A DNA stretch of 64,000 bases from 13-2-20CM-66-19 sp036273735 (GTDB lineage: Bacteria; Pseudomonadota; Gammaproteobacteria; Steroidobacterales; Steroidobacteraceae): positions 1-64,000 of the forward strand of contig DASUHA010000114.1 in assembly GCA_036273735.1 (NCBI GenBank), given 5' to 3'. A program made the position numbers and the translations under genes. Below the pieces are notes generated by a model that was not told the origin of the DNA, ran no database searches, and worked only from the letters and a program-made list of their open reading frames with translations. Shown piece by piece: positions 6,691-15,490 of this stretch (its first letter is position 1; every line of letters begins with the position of its first letter).

Positions 6691-8889
6691 ATGGCCCCCG
6701 GGAGAACGACGTCACGCGTGCTGAAGGCAATCGGGATCGCCATTGGCGCCCTGATCGTCATCCTTCTGCTGATCATCGCCTTCTTCCCGTGGAACCGGCT
6801 GACCGGGCCGATATCGCGGCAGCTATCCGCCCAGCTTCAGCGCCCCGTTCACATCGCCTCGCTGCACGGCTCCCTGTTCTGGCGGCCGCACATACAGGTG
6901 AGCGGCCTCACCATCGGCAACCCCGCGTGGGCCGGCGGCGGGAATATGGTCGCGGTCGAGCGCATCGACGTGCAACTTCGCTTCTGGCCGCTGTTGGTGG
7001 GCAATATCGTGCTGCCGAGGGTGGCGCTCACGCGGCCCGACGTGCACCTCTATCGCGGCGCCGACGGCCGCGCCAACTGGGCCTTCGGCGGAAACCCGAA
7101 AAGCGTCAAGGCGCAGAGCAAGCCGATGCGACTGCCGCTCGTACACCAGTTGGTGATCGAGCATGGCACGCTCAGCGCACGCGATGAGCTGCACAAGATG
7201 ACTTTCGAGGGCACGGTCGATGCCGGCGGCAACGCCGTCGCAACCGGCACGCCGTCGCGCACGGCCAAGGTGCTAAAGGCGAAGGCGCAAAGCCAGGGTG
7301 CCAATCCCAGTAGCGCCAAACAGCGGGCCAGCCGGGTCGCTGCCGATACCGGCACTGGCTTCAAACTCCTCGGCAAGGGCGAGCTCAACCACAAGCCATT
7401 CACACTGCGGGTGAGTGGCGGCCCGCTGGACTGGGCCGAGAGTCACAAGCCTTACCCGTTTGATGTCCGGATGATTGCCTCGGACATCCATGCCGGCGCC
7501 CGCGGAGTGGTTCCCCGGCCGTTCGATCTCACGCAGCTCAAAGTGACGCTCTCGCTCTCCGGCCGGGACCTTGCCGATGGCTATTACCTGACCGGCCTGG
7601 CGCTGCCGAATACGCCTCCTTACGCGATCTCGGGCGACCTGCATGTCGTCGGCACGAAGTACGAATTCAAAAACGTGCGGGGCACGCTCGGCGGCAGCGA
7701 CATTCACGGTCTCGTGAGCGTGCAGCTCAATTCTGCGGGTCAACCCGCCGTTGACGCTGACCTCACCTCCCACTCGCTCAATCTGGCCGACCTCGGTCCG
7801 ACGTTCGGCGGCAAGGCGCCAAGCGCAACGGAGGAAGCGCAGGCGTCACACGCAAAGGGTCATCCAACAAAGGCACAGGCGACGAAGGCAATTACCAAAG
7901 GCGTCGCCACCGCAGTCACTGCCAAAGCCGCGTCGAAGAAAGTCAGCAGCAACGCCCTCCTGTTGCCAACGGCGAAGCTGCAGGTCGACCGTCTGCACGG
8001 TATGGATGCGACGCTGCGCTACCACGCGGATGAGATCAAGTCGCAGAGCTTGCCCCTGCGCCAGGTCGCTCTGGACGTGAGAGTGAAGAACGACGTCCTG
8101 CGCATCGAGCCCTTCGCGTTCACCCTGCCGCAGGGCAAGATCGCCGGAACCGCGGTGATCGATGCCCGCCAGCATGTACCTGCCGAGCAGCTGGATGTGC
8201 GCCTCACCCACGTGCAGCTTGCGCAATTTCATACGAAGGGAACCACTAAACCGGCGCTCGAAGGCACTCTCGTCGGGCGATTGAAGATGCATGGCCATGG
8301 CGATTCGATGCATGCCTTTGCCTCCACCGCGGACGGGACGCTCTCGATCGTGGTTCCGCACGGAGAGATCGAGCAGGCTTTCGCCGAGCTCGCCGGAATC
8401 AATGTGGCGCGTGGCCTGGGGCTCCTGCTGAAGAAGAACCAGCAGCAGACGGCTCTGCGCTGCGGCATCGCAGATTTCGACACACACAACGGCATTGCGA
8501 AAGTCAGACAGGTTGTCTTCGACACTCAGGTCGTGATCATCACCGGCCTGGGCGACGTCAATCTGCACAACGAGAGACTGAATCTGCAGCTCACGGGACA
8601 GCCCAAGAAGTTCCGCTTCGCGGTGCTGCGCACGCCGGTCGAAATCAGAGGAACCCTGAGTCACCCGGCAATAGGGCTCAAGGGGAGCAAGCTCGCCGCT
8701 CAGGGCGCTGCCGCCGCAGTGCTCGGAGCCATCGGTACCCCGCTCGCCGCGGTGGCGGCCTTCGTCGATCCGGGACTCAACAGGAGCGCCGACTGCCAGC
8801 AACTGCTTGCTGATGCGAAAGGAATGGGCGCGCCTCTGCGCACGGCGAAGCGACCCCAGAAACCGCCACCGACGGGCAAGCCACGCTGA
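6691..8889 (+). CDS. AsmA family envelope protein
   Basis: 732 residues. A single membrane anchor near the N-terminus (IGIAIGALIVILLLIIAFFPW, about residues 11-31) is followed by the AsmA N-terminal signature (RPVHIASLHGSLFWRPHIQVSGLTIGNP) and a long periplasmic beta-rich region. The C-terminal AsmA module is recognisable (LSIVVPHGEIEQAFAELAGINVARGLGLLLK ... RCGIADFDTHNG). AsmA-like proteins are thought to form lipid-transport bridges between the membranes. An alanine/lysine-rich linker (about residues 385-430) interrupts the domain. The ATG at 6691 lacks a good ribosome site; a GTG at 6718 is an alternative start. Confidence 0.85.
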   Translation: MAPGRTTSRVLKAIGIAIGALIVILLLIIAFFPWNRLTGPISRQLSAQLQRPVHIASLHGSLFWRPHIQVSGLTIGNPAWAGGGNMVAVERIDVQLRFWPLLVGNIVLPRVALTRPDVHLYRGADGRANWAFGGNPKSVKAQSKPMRLPLVHQLVIEHGTLSARDELHKMTFEGTVDAGGNAVATGTPSRTAKVLKAKAQSQGANPSSAKQRASRVAADTGTGFKLLGKGELNHKPFTLRVSGGPLDWAESHKPYPFDVRMIASDIHAGARGVVPRPFDLTQLKVTLSLSGRDLADGYYLTGLALPNTPPYAISGDLHVVGTKYEFKNVRGTLGGSDIHGLVSVQLNSAGQPAVDADLTSHSLNLADLGPTFGGKAPSATEEAQASHAKGHPTKAQATKAITKGVATAVTAKAASKKVSSNALLLPTAKLQVDRLHGMDATLRYHADEIKSQSLPLRQVALDVRVKNDVLRIEPFAFTLPQGKIAGTAVIDARQHVPAEQLDVRLTHVQLAQFHTKGTTKPALEGTLVGRLKMHGHGDSMHAFASTADGTLSIVVPHGEIEQAFAELAGINVARGLGLLLKKNQQQTALRCGIADFDTHNGIAKVRQVVFDTQVVIITGLGDVNLHNERLNLQLTGQPKKFRFAVLRTPVEIRGTLSHPAIGLKGSKLAAQGAAAAVLGAIGTPLAAVAAFVDPGLNRSADCQQLLADAKGMGAPLRTAKRPQKPPPTGKPR

Positions 8890-9211
8890 CTCCGACAAGC
8901 CACGGCTCCCGATAGACGCCGTACCGGCGTCGGGTGACATCGCGGTGACATTGCGCGCGATCGTGCTCGATTTCGGAACACTTCACTCCTCGCCCGCCCG
9001 ACTCAGATGCCGCCAGCGACCCGAAATTGCGGCGCCATCGGCCGCTCACTAGTATCGCTCCGACCGCCTTCTCACTCGAATCAACTCGTCGGAGGACCCC
9101 GGTCACTCCTGGAGGGGCGTCTCCCGACTGCTCGACAGCGGGTCGCGACCCCCCAAGCCCGTCACCCCGACGACCCAACAGCGCACTCAAGCAGCGCACA
9201 AGGGGAAAACA
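8890..9211. other. Intergenic region, promoter space for the next gene
   Basis: About 320 bases with no gene or repeat that I can support. The end carries AAGGGG 6 nt ahead of the GlcG/HbpS-like gene. A long minus-strand frame crossing this region is a shadow of the two flanking genes. Confidence 0.4.
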
Positions 9212-10024
9212 ATGAAGATCAACGGCTCCGCAATCGTGATTCTCGCTTCCGTAGCCTGTGCGCTCGGCAGCGCACCCGCGCTGGCATCGGACGAAGGATC
9301 TGAAGGGGGACTTTCCGGCTTCGCTCTGAGGAGCGCATGCGCGGGACTCCCCAACCAGGCGCAACTCAAAGCCGCCCTGACCCTGGCGCGTGACGAGACC
9401 AACGGCGGCTTCAACCTCGACATGTGGGGAACCCTCGTCAACCGCGATGGCGTCGTCTGCGCGGTCGCATTCACCGGCGCGAACCGCGGCAGTCAGTGGC
9501 CCGGGAGCCGGGTAATCTCGGCTCAGAAGGCCAACACGGCCAACGCGTTCAGTCTGCCGGGCCTCGCCCTCTCCACCGCGGATCTCTGGGCCGCCGTGCA
9601 GCCGGGCGGCAGTCTGTACGGATTGCAACACAGTAATCCGGTCGACCCGAGCGTGGCCTATCATGGGCCGGCCTCGGAATACGGGATGCCCGATGACCCC
9701 ATGGTGGGCCGGCGCATCGGCGGAGTGAACGTCTTCGGCGGCGGGCTTGCGCTCTACAATTCCAGGAAGGTCCTGATCGGCGCCGTTGGAGTCAGCGGCG
9801 ACACGTCGTGCGCCGATCACAACATCGCCTGGCGTACGCGTCATACGCTGCAGCTCGACTGGGTGCCGGCCGGCGTGAGCGCCAATGGCGACGACAACAT
9901 CAACTATCAGGGCATCGTCACGGTGCCGAGCCTGCAGGCGGACTTTTCGCACCCGATCTGCAAGATCGCGGGCGCCGACAATGTGTCCGCCATCAGCGCC
10001 AGTCTACCTGCCGTGCGCAAGTAG
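9212..10024 (+). CDS. Exported GlcG/HbpS-like haem-binding family protein
   Basis: 270 residues with a signal peptide (residues 1-25, cleavage near ALASDE). The mature protein carries the GlcG/HbpS (Haem_degrading) fold: a helix LKAALTLARDE, then LVNRDGVVCAVAFTG, a long middle with ISAQKANTANAF, PGGSLYGLQHSNPVD, and a glycine-rich RIGGVNVFGGGLALYN strand followed by LIGAVGVSGDTSCADHNIAW. Family members bind haem or small ligands; the substrate here is unknown. The ribosome site AAGGGG is well placed. It stands alone and ends in front of a 9-bp hairpin. Confidence 0.8.
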   Translation: MKINGSAIVILASVACALGSAPALASDEGSEGGLSGFALRSACAGLPNQAQLKAALTLARDETNGGFNLDMWGTLVNRDGVVCAVAFTGANRGSQWPGSRVISAQKANTANAFSLPGLALSTADLWAAVQPGGSLYGLQHSNPVDPSVAYHGPASEYGMPDDPMVGRRIGGVNVFGGGLALYNSRKVLIGAVGVSGDTSCADHNIAWRTRHTLQLDWVPAGVSANGDDNINYQGIVTVPSLQADFSHPICKIAGADNVSAISASLPAVRK

Positions 10025-10054
10025 GCGCCTCGGAGCGCTTTGACCGCCAACGAT

Positions 10055-10075
10055 CCCCTCCCGTTACGGGAGGGG
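10055..10075. terminator. Hairpin between convergent genes
   Basis: Perfect 9-bp stem CCCCTCCCG / CGGGAGGGG with loop TTA. There is no T-run, so it is a weak terminator candidate, but it sits just after the GlcG/HbpS-like gene and faces the small minus-strand gene, and could serve both strands. Confidence 0.45.
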
Positions 10076-10095
10076 AAGGCGACCGATGCGCCGCG

Positions 10096-10263
10096 CTAGG
10101 ACCCGACGCCCGGTGCCTGCTCGGCGCGCCTCATCGCCGCGCGATAGCGATAGACCGTCAGCACGACTCCGACCAGCAGAAAGACGCCGGCCATGAGTAG
10201 GTCGCCACGCTGAAACGCGCGGTACGAGAGGACGCCGATCGGCGCGGCATTGAGATGCGGCAC
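10096..10263 (-). CDS. Small membrane peptide or gene remnant
   Basis: An open frame of 55 residues from GTG at 10263 with one clear membrane span (LLMAGVFLLVGVVLTVYRY) followed by a positive tail (RYRAAMRRAEQ), typical of a C-terminal transmembrane anchor. It begins 6 nt after the stop of the upstream minus-strand gene. It could be a genuine short membrane protein or the last part of a lost larger membrane protein. No ribosome site stands out, and the frame is too short to decide. Confidence 0.35.
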   Translation of the reverse strand: MPHLNAAPIGVLSYRAFQRGDLLMAGVFLLVGVVLTVYRYRAAMRRAEQAPGVGS

Positions 10264-10269
10264 ACACTT

Positions 10270-10773
10270 TCAGCGCATCGAGCCGATGGCCTGCCATGCC
10301 GCCAGTGCGGCTAGCTTCTGGTCCCGGCCCCAAGGACGCGTGGCGAGCTTGCCCACGGCGGTGATATCGAGCGCGGCCGGCGGGATGATGCGGCAAGTCA
10401 CCTGACAGGCATCGCGGAAGACATCGCGGTAAAACAGACCCTCCGCCGAATGAATGCGCATGTGGGTTGCCAGCGCCGTGTCGAGATCCGGAAGAGCTCC
10501 ATCCTTCGCGACGATGGCGCCGACACGTACGCCCTTTCCTAACAGAGGTGCAAGCTCGCTTCGCGCACGGTCGAGTGCTTTTGCGCGCACGCGGGCGAGC
10601 CACTCCGGCACCACGGCGGTCTTCATCTCGGCCGCGCGGTGATAACAGAAGCGCTCTGCATCGCCCAGAAGCTCTACGACCTCGTTGCCGACGACCTGAG
10701 GGTCACGAAGGGACCCGCCCACGACCACGCAGGATCCCCAGCCCGTATGGACGGAGATTCCGATGGCGTACAT
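10270..10773 (-). CDS. Uncharacterised conserved protein next to MFS exporter
   Basis: 167 residues, soluble. It opens with a strand ending in a small-residue loop (AIGISVHTGWGSCVVVGGSLRDP), then LLGDAERFCYHRAAEM, a central helix, and a C-terminal motif KLATRPWGRDQKLAALAAWQA. I recall similar uncharacterised proteins in burkholderias, all of about this length; the conserved HTGWG, AEGLFYRDVFRDAC and WGRDQKLAALAAW segments suggest an enzyme, but no reaction is known. It follows the MFS gene by 33 nt on the same strand, so co-transcription is likely. Confidence 0.65.
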   Translation of the reverse strand: MYAIGISVHTGWGSCVVVGGSLRDPQVVGNEVVELLGDAERFCYHRAAEMKTAVVPEWLARVRAKALDRARSELAPLLGKGVRVGAIVAKDGALPDLDTALATHMRIHSAEGLFYRDVFRDACQVTCRIIPPAALDITAVGKLATRPWGRDQKLAALAAWQAIGSMR

Positions 10774-10806
10774 CGTGGTGGTGAGCGGAGGCAGCTCGCC
10801 GGAGCC

Positions 10807-12072
10807 CTATGCCGAGACCGTCTGGAGGCGGATCGCCCGCAGACTCGGCCGTGTCAGGCAGATCATGGCCAGGGCCGTGAGGGAGAGCCCGGCACCGACG
10901 AAGAGCTCCGAGAGCGAGATCACCTTGAGGAGGCCGCCCGCCAGCGCCGCCGCCAGGGGCGCGAGGCCGAGGAAGGTAAAGAAGACGATGCTCATGATGC
11001 GGCCCATCATGGCCTGAGGCACGCGCCGCTGCAGCCAGCTGATGATCGCGATCTGCACCGTACCGGCCAAGAGGCCAGCGAGGACGAGAAGCGCAGCGCC
11101 GGACACTACAGAATGCACGGTGCTCAGGGTCGCGAGCGCGAGTCCGGCGGCGGCATCGAAGCCCAGGATCATTACGCCCAAACGGCCTCGCACCAGGCGG
11201 GTAATCGACGTCGACATGATGCTGCCCAGGAGCATGCCGCTCCCATTGGCGGTCATGAACCAGCCGAATGCCGCGGCACCTTCGTGAAAGCGGGCCTTCG
11301 CGAAGAGGGGCAGCCCCACCTGCAGCGGCCCCATGACGAGGATGGAGACGAGCGCCATGTAGGCAATGAAGGAGCGCAGCTGCACGTCCTGCCACAGCAG
11401 GTTCATCCCCTCCGCGACCTGGGCGAAAACGTTGCCCGCGGGCGCGCGGGAGTCACGGTCACTCGCGATGCGAATCGCCATCAGTGAGGCGATCGAGAAC
11501 AGGAAGCTTACGGCATCGACGACGAACGCGAGGCCCGTGCCGTGGACTCCGGCGCTCCCTGCGCTGCCTGCGGTGACCAGAAGTCCCGCCAGCGCCGGCC
11601 CGATCAGCATGCTGAGCTGGCGCATACCCATGATCATGGAGTTGGCCATCTGCAGCTGGTTCGGCGCCACGAGCTGCGGCAGGATGGAGCCGCCGGCTGG
11701 ATACGCGAACGCCGTGCAAAGCCCGATACCGAAGGCCAGCACGTACACGGTCCACATCTGAATGGAGCCGGCCAGAACCAACGCGGCGAGTAGTCCGGCG
11801 AGCACGGCGTTGGCACTGCGTGCCGAGAGGAGCACGCGCCGCGGTGACATACGATCGACCACGGCACCGCCGACGAGCATGAAGGCCGCACGCGGCAGCG
11901 CCATCACGGCCAGAACCAGGCCGAGCTGCGCGGGATCGCCGGTGAGCTGCAACACCAGCCATGGGAGGGCCACCAGCGTGAACTGATCCCCGACCATCGA
12001 TATGGAGCTGCCGCCAAAGAGCAGGCGGAAATCACGGTTGCTGAAAGGCGAAGCGCCGCGCTGTGAGTCCAT
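10807..12072 (-). CDS. MFS exporter, EntS-like (MFS_3) family
   Basis: 421 residues from the ATG at 12072, which has GAGGGG 5 nt upstream. Twelve hydrophobic segments fit the major facilitator fold. The N-terminal pattern NRDFRLLFGGSSISMVGDQFTLVALPWLVLQLTGDP is typical of the MFS_3/EntS drug and siderophore exporters, and DRMSPRRVLLSARSANA is the loop 2-3 motif A equivalent. The substrate cannot be told; no siderophore genes are nearby. It probably forms an operon with the uncharacterised gene downstream. Confidence 0.85.
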   Translation of the reverse strand: MDSQRGASPFSNRDFRLLFGGSSISMVGDQFTLVALPWLVLQLTGDPAQLGLVLAVMALPRAAFMLVGGAVVDRMSPRRVLLSARSANAVLAGLLAALVLAGSIQMWTVYVLAFGIGLCTAFAYPAGGSILPQLVAPNQLQMANSMIMGMRQLSMLIGPALAGLLVTAGSAGSAGVHGTGLAFVVDAVSFLFSIASLMAIRIASDRDSRAPAGNVFAQVAEGMNLLWQDVQLRSFIAYMALVSILVMGPLQVGLPLFAKARFHEGAAAFGWFMTANGSGMLLGSIMSTSITRLVRGRLGVMILGFDAAAGLALATLSTVHSVVSGAALLVLAGLLAGTVQIAIISWLQRRVPQAMMGRIMSIVFFTFLGLAPLAAALAGGLLKVISLSELFVGAGLSLTALAMICLTRPSLRAIRLQTVSA

Positions 12073-12157
12073 AGCCCCTCCCCTCGGCCTGGTGGCAGGC
12101 CGACAGGCGCGCATGGTACCCGAAGTCGTGGTCGGGCACGACGGGCCGCAGCTGCGG

Positions 12158-13312
12158 CTACCGAAGAAACGCCTGCTCGAGGTCTGTCAATAGATCGGCG
12201 GGATCCTCCAGGCCGACATGGAAGCGAACCAGCCAGCCCGAGTGCTTACCATGCTGACGGTTGAGATCGAAGAACGGCATGACCAGGCTGGTTACGCCGC
12301 CCCAGCTGTATCCCAGCTTGAAGAGCTTCAGCCGATCGATGCACTCCACGAGCCGCTCACGCGGCACACCGGCACGGAAGACGACGGAAAAGACACTCGC
12401 AGAGCCTGAGAAATCCCGCTTCCACTCGAGGTGTCCCGGGCAGGCGGGGAAGGCGGGATGGAGGACGGCTTTGACGTCCTGTCGATTTGCGAGCCAGCTC
12501 GCGACGGCCAGGCCGCTGGCCTCGAGCTGCTTCAGGCGCACGGCCAGGGTCTGCATGCCGCGCAGCGCGAGCGAGCAGTCGTCCGGGGAAACCGCAAATC
12601 CCAACAATTGATGCGCATCGCCGACCGCCTCGTAGAAGCGAGAGTCGCGCAGCGTGACCGATCCGAGCAGGATGTCACTGTGACCGCCCACATATTTCGT
12701 GAGCGCTTGCATTGATATGTCCACCCCATGCCTGAAGGCATCGAAGAAGACACCCGACGCGTAGGTATTGTCCAACGCCAACGGAATGCCCCGCTCGCGA
12801 GCTGCCGCCGCGATGGCCGGTACGTCCTGGATCTCCATCGTGACCGAGCCAGGACTTTCACACCAGACCAATTGTGTGTTGGGCCGGAACAGAGATCCGA
12901 TCCGGCCGCCTGCCATCGGGTCGTATCGCTCGACTTCGATCCCCAGCCTGGCAAGCACGCGGTCGGCCAGGTCCTTGGTCGGCCCGTAAGCGCTGTCCGG
13001 CACCAGCACATGGCCTCCCGAGCGCGCGATCGACAGAAAAATCAGCGAAATAGCTGCCTGGCCGCCGGGTGTCAGGAACGTGTGGTAGCCCCCCTCGAGC
13101 TCCGCGAGCCGCGCTGCAAGCTCGAGGCTCGTGGGCGTACCGTAGAACCCGTAGCTGTAGCGGGTACGGCGCTGATCCCAGTGATCGACGACCTCGGCCG
13201 CGCTGCGCAATAGTGTGGTCGAGCCGCGGTAAACGGGCGTCGCCAGCGAGCGGAAGCCTTCGGGCGCGGAAACCTGCGGTTGAATCAGCCGCGTTTTCCA
13301 ACTCAGTGTCAT
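12158..13312 (-). CDS. metC: Cystathionine beta-lyase-type PLP enzyme
   Basis: 384 residues, full length for the Cys/Met metabolism PLP family. The cofactor lysine is K206 in SMQALTKYVGGHSD, with D181 (LALDNTYASG) positioned to pair with the pyridine nitrogen, and SYGFYGTPTSLELAARLAELEGG near the N-terminus. The pattern PQVSAPEGFRSLATPVYRGST is the beta-lyase form rather than the gamma-synthase form. It would cleave cystathionine to homocysteine, pyruvate and ammonia in the cytosol. GGAGGTGA sits 6 nt before the ATG. Related lyases cannot be fully excluded. Confidence 0.85.
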   Translation of the reverse strand: MTLSWKTRLIQPQVSAPEGFRSLATPVYRGSTTLLRSAAEVVDHWDQRRTRYSYGFYGTPTSLELAARLAELEGGYHTFLTPGGQAAISLIFLSIARSGGHVLVPDSAYGPTKDLADRVLARLGIEVERYDPMAGGRIGSLFRPNTQLVWCESPGSVTMEIQDVPAIAAAARERGIPLALDNTYASGVFFDAFRHGVDISMQALTKYVGGHSDILLGSVTLRDSRFYEAVGDAHQLLGFAVSPDDCSLALRGMQTLAVRLKQLEASGLAVASWLANRQDVKAVLHPAFPACPGHLEWKRDFSGSASVFSVVFRAGVPRERLVECIDRLKLFKLGYSWGGVTSLVMPFFDLNRQHGKHSGWLVRFHVGLEDPADLLTDLEQAFLR

Positions 13313-13513
13313 GTCTTCACCTCCCGGTGCCCGAAGCGTCCGCGGACGATGGGCGGGCTGTGTCCGGTAACTTCGCGCGGTTGATCAGTGCCGAACGATC
13401 TTAGCCGATGTCCACACCAACCGACCACCGCGTTCCCCGGTGAGCATTGGAGGCAGGCTGGGTGGCGATCCGCTAGAATACCCGTTGCGTGAAGGCTCCC
13501 CGGAGGCTCGCTC

Positions 13514-14515
13514 ATGCACTCCTACCACGAGGACGAACGCTTGCGCGCGCGGCCTATTCGCGGACGCCCCGCGAGCAGGAGTCGAAACGTTCCCTTCCTT
13601 TTCGCCGCGATCATTACGGCCTCGCTCACACTGCACGCCGGCAGCGCACGTTCCGCGGGCAGGCTGGCCGATAGTCCCGCCGCCACCGCGGCGGGGAGCG
13701 ACACCGGCACGAAGCTCGAGACGGTGACGATACAAGCGGCTCGGGCAAGGAAGGAGCTCAGGCGCCGGGTGAGCCGCTTCGTATTCTCGGTGGTGGTCAG
13801 TTACATGAATGACTCACTGCCGCGCTGGAACGAGCCGATCTGCCCGCTCATCGCCGGGCTGCCGCGCGCACAGGGAGAGTACCTTCTCGCGCGCATCTCG
13901 CAGGTCGCGACAGCGGCGCATGCGCCGCTCGCCGGCGAGCACTGCAAGCCAAACCTGTTCGTCATCGCAACTCGCTATCCGCAGCTGCTTCTCGAGAAGT
14001 GGTGGGCCCGCGACACCAGGATGTACAACATCTGCAGCGGGGTGGGTGGTGTCGAGACATTCATCCACTCCAAGAGCCCGATTCGCGTCTGGTACAACAC
14101 GATGCCGGGCATCAAGCTCCCGATCCAACTCGATGCGCCCTCGCTCGGCCTGAAGCTCGGTCCTACTTCCAGCTGCATCGGCGCCGGAGAGGCGGGCACA
14201 CGCCTGGCGCAGGCAGTGCTGGAGCTCTCCCAGGCGTTCATCGTGATCGATACGGACCAGACCAGCGGTCTTACTGTCGGACAGCTTGCCGATTACGTGT
14301 CCATGGTAGGGCTGGCTCAAATCCAGCCGCACGCCCGCCCCGGAGCGGCGCCGAGCATCCTCTCGTTGTTCGAGGACGAGAGGGATCCGCCGAAGAGCAT
14401 GAGCGCCTGGGATCGGGCTCTCCTGTACGCGCTCTATCAAACCCGCCAATCGAATCCGCTTCAGGTCTCGCTGATCGAACGCCGCATGGTTTCCCGCATT
14501 GCGCCGGCGCGTTAA
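13514..14515 (+). CDS. Exported or anchored protein of unknown function
   Basis: 333 residues. A hydrophobic stretch at about residues 28-48 (PFLFAAIITASLTLHAGSARSAG) after a basic N-terminus suggests a late signal peptide. The mature part starts with LETVTIQAARARKELRRRVSRFVFSVVV, and contains NEPICPLIAGLPRAQGEYLLARISQVA, CKPNLFVIATRYPQLLLEKWWARD and a C-terminal helical part. I recall uncharacterised exported proteins with this layout in other proteobacteria. Four conserved-looking cysteines (in ICPL, HCKPN, NICSG, SSCIG) could form disulfides. GGAGG lies 7 nt before the start. Single gene. Confidence 0.7.
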   Translation: MHSYHEDERLRARPIRGRPASRSRNVPFLFAAIITASLTLHAGSARSAGRLADSPAATAAGSDTGTKLETVTIQAARARKELRRRVSRFVFSVVVSYMNDSLPRWNEPICPLIAGLPRAQGEYLLARISQVATAAHAPLAGEHCKPNLFVIATRYPQLLLEKWWARDTRMYNICSGVGGVETFIHSKSPIRVWYNTMPGIKLPIQLDAPSLGLKLGPTSSCIGAGEAGTRLAQAVLELSQAFIVIDTDQTSGLTVGQLADYVSMVGLAQIQPHARPGAAPSILSLFEDERDPPKSMSAWDRALLYALYQTRQSNPLQVSLIERRMVSRIAPAR

Positions 14516-14652
14516 CCCGCCCAGTCGCAGCCGCCGCTCCTGATTCCCCCTCTGCCGGCCAGAGCGCCTGGGTGCCGCCACGCCCATGGCCCAGCGGAAC
14601 ACTCGCGGTTCGCGCGCATTCGTAGCGCAGGAACAGGCCTACAGGAGAACCC

Positions 14653-15396
14653 ATGACCCGAACAGCAACTCGCCGTCTCATCGTTCCGATCTCGGCCGTC
14701 GCCGCTGCGGTAGCGTTGGCAACCGCTGCCCCGGCCCCAGCCGCTCCCCGCGACAGCGCAATGAGCTCCATGTCCTCGGACTCACAGGGCCATGCCGCGC
14801 GCTCCGCTCAGGATCGCGTGAATGATGCAGTGAGCCTCGTGCAGCAGATGAAGCAGGACCCCGGTCTGGCAGCCGTTCTCGAGCGGGCCAGAGGCGTTTT
14901 CATCATTCCGCACTACGGCAAAGGCGGCTTCATCGTCGGCGGACAAGGTGGCGGTGGCGTCGTTCTCGCCAAGACTGAAAGCGGGTGGAGCTCCCCGGCG
15001 TTCTACAGCATGGGCGGCGGCAGCATCGGCGCTCAGGTCGGCGGTGAAGGCGGCGCGATCGCGATGATCCTGATGACCCAGAAGGCCGTCGATCGGTTTG
15101 CCAACGCGACCAGCACTTGGTCCCTCAATGGCAATGCGGGTCTCACCGTGGTGAACTGGTCGGGCAAGACCCAAGCCAACACCGGCAAGGGCGATGTGAT
15201 CCTCTGGTCGAATACGAGCGGTGTCTACGGCGGACTCACCGCGAGCGTCACTCACATCTCGCCCGATACGAAAATGGACCAGGAATACTATCAGCGGACC
15301 GTGACATCCGCGCAGATCCTGGCCGGTAACATCAACAGTCCCAGCGCCGACACGCTGCGCAACGCCCTTGCCTCGCGGGTGGCCTCGAGCAGGTAG
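14653..15396 (+). CDS. SYLF (YSC84-type) lipid-binding protein, exported
   Basis: 247 residues with an N-terminal signal peptide (VPISAVAAAVALATAAPAPA). The SYLF domain covers about residues 55-245: LERARGVFIIPHYGKGGFIVGGQGGGGVVLAK, then FYSMGGGSIGAQVGGEGGAIAMILMTQKAV and a beta-rich tail with TGKGDVILWSNTSGVYGGLTASV. The domain binds phosphoinositides or membranes in eukaryotes; bacterial versions are periplasmic or outer-membrane associated with unclear roles. AGGAG lies 6 nt upstream. It is followed by a strong hairpin terminator. Confidence 0.85.
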   Translation: MTRTATRRLIVPISAVAAAVALATAAPAPAAPRDSAMSSMSSDSQGHAARSAQDRVNDAVSLVQQMKQDPGLAAVLERARGVFIIPHYGKGGFIVGGQGGGGVVLAKTESGWSSPAFYSMGGGSIGAQVGGEGGAIAMILMTQKAVDRFANATSTWSLNGNAGLTVVNWSGKTQANTGKGDVILWSNTSGVYGGLTASVTHISPDTKMDQEYYQRTVTSAQILAGNINSPSADTLRNALASRVASSR

Positions 15397-15410
15397 CTTC
15401 GCGGGTCAGC

Positions 15411-15443
15411 CACTCCTGCCCCGACATCCTCGGGGCAGGAGTG
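15411..15443 (+). terminator. Strong hairpin after the SYLF gene
   Basis: A perfect 14-bp stem (CACTCCTGCCCCGA / TCGGGGCAGGAGTG) with loop CATCC, 15 nt after the stop codon. No long T-run follows, but the stem is very stable. It also lies beyond the 3' end of the convergent DUF2817 gene and may terminate both. Confidence 0.7.
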
Positions 15444-15490
15444 ACTCGGCGGCGCGCTTCGCCCCGAGGCGGCGCCGCGGCCGCTGATCT

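Noticed and set aside
7846..9952. Two long minus-strand frames across asmA-like and the GlcG/HbpS-like gene
   Set aside because: They cover two real plus-strand genes plus the gap and show no family features.
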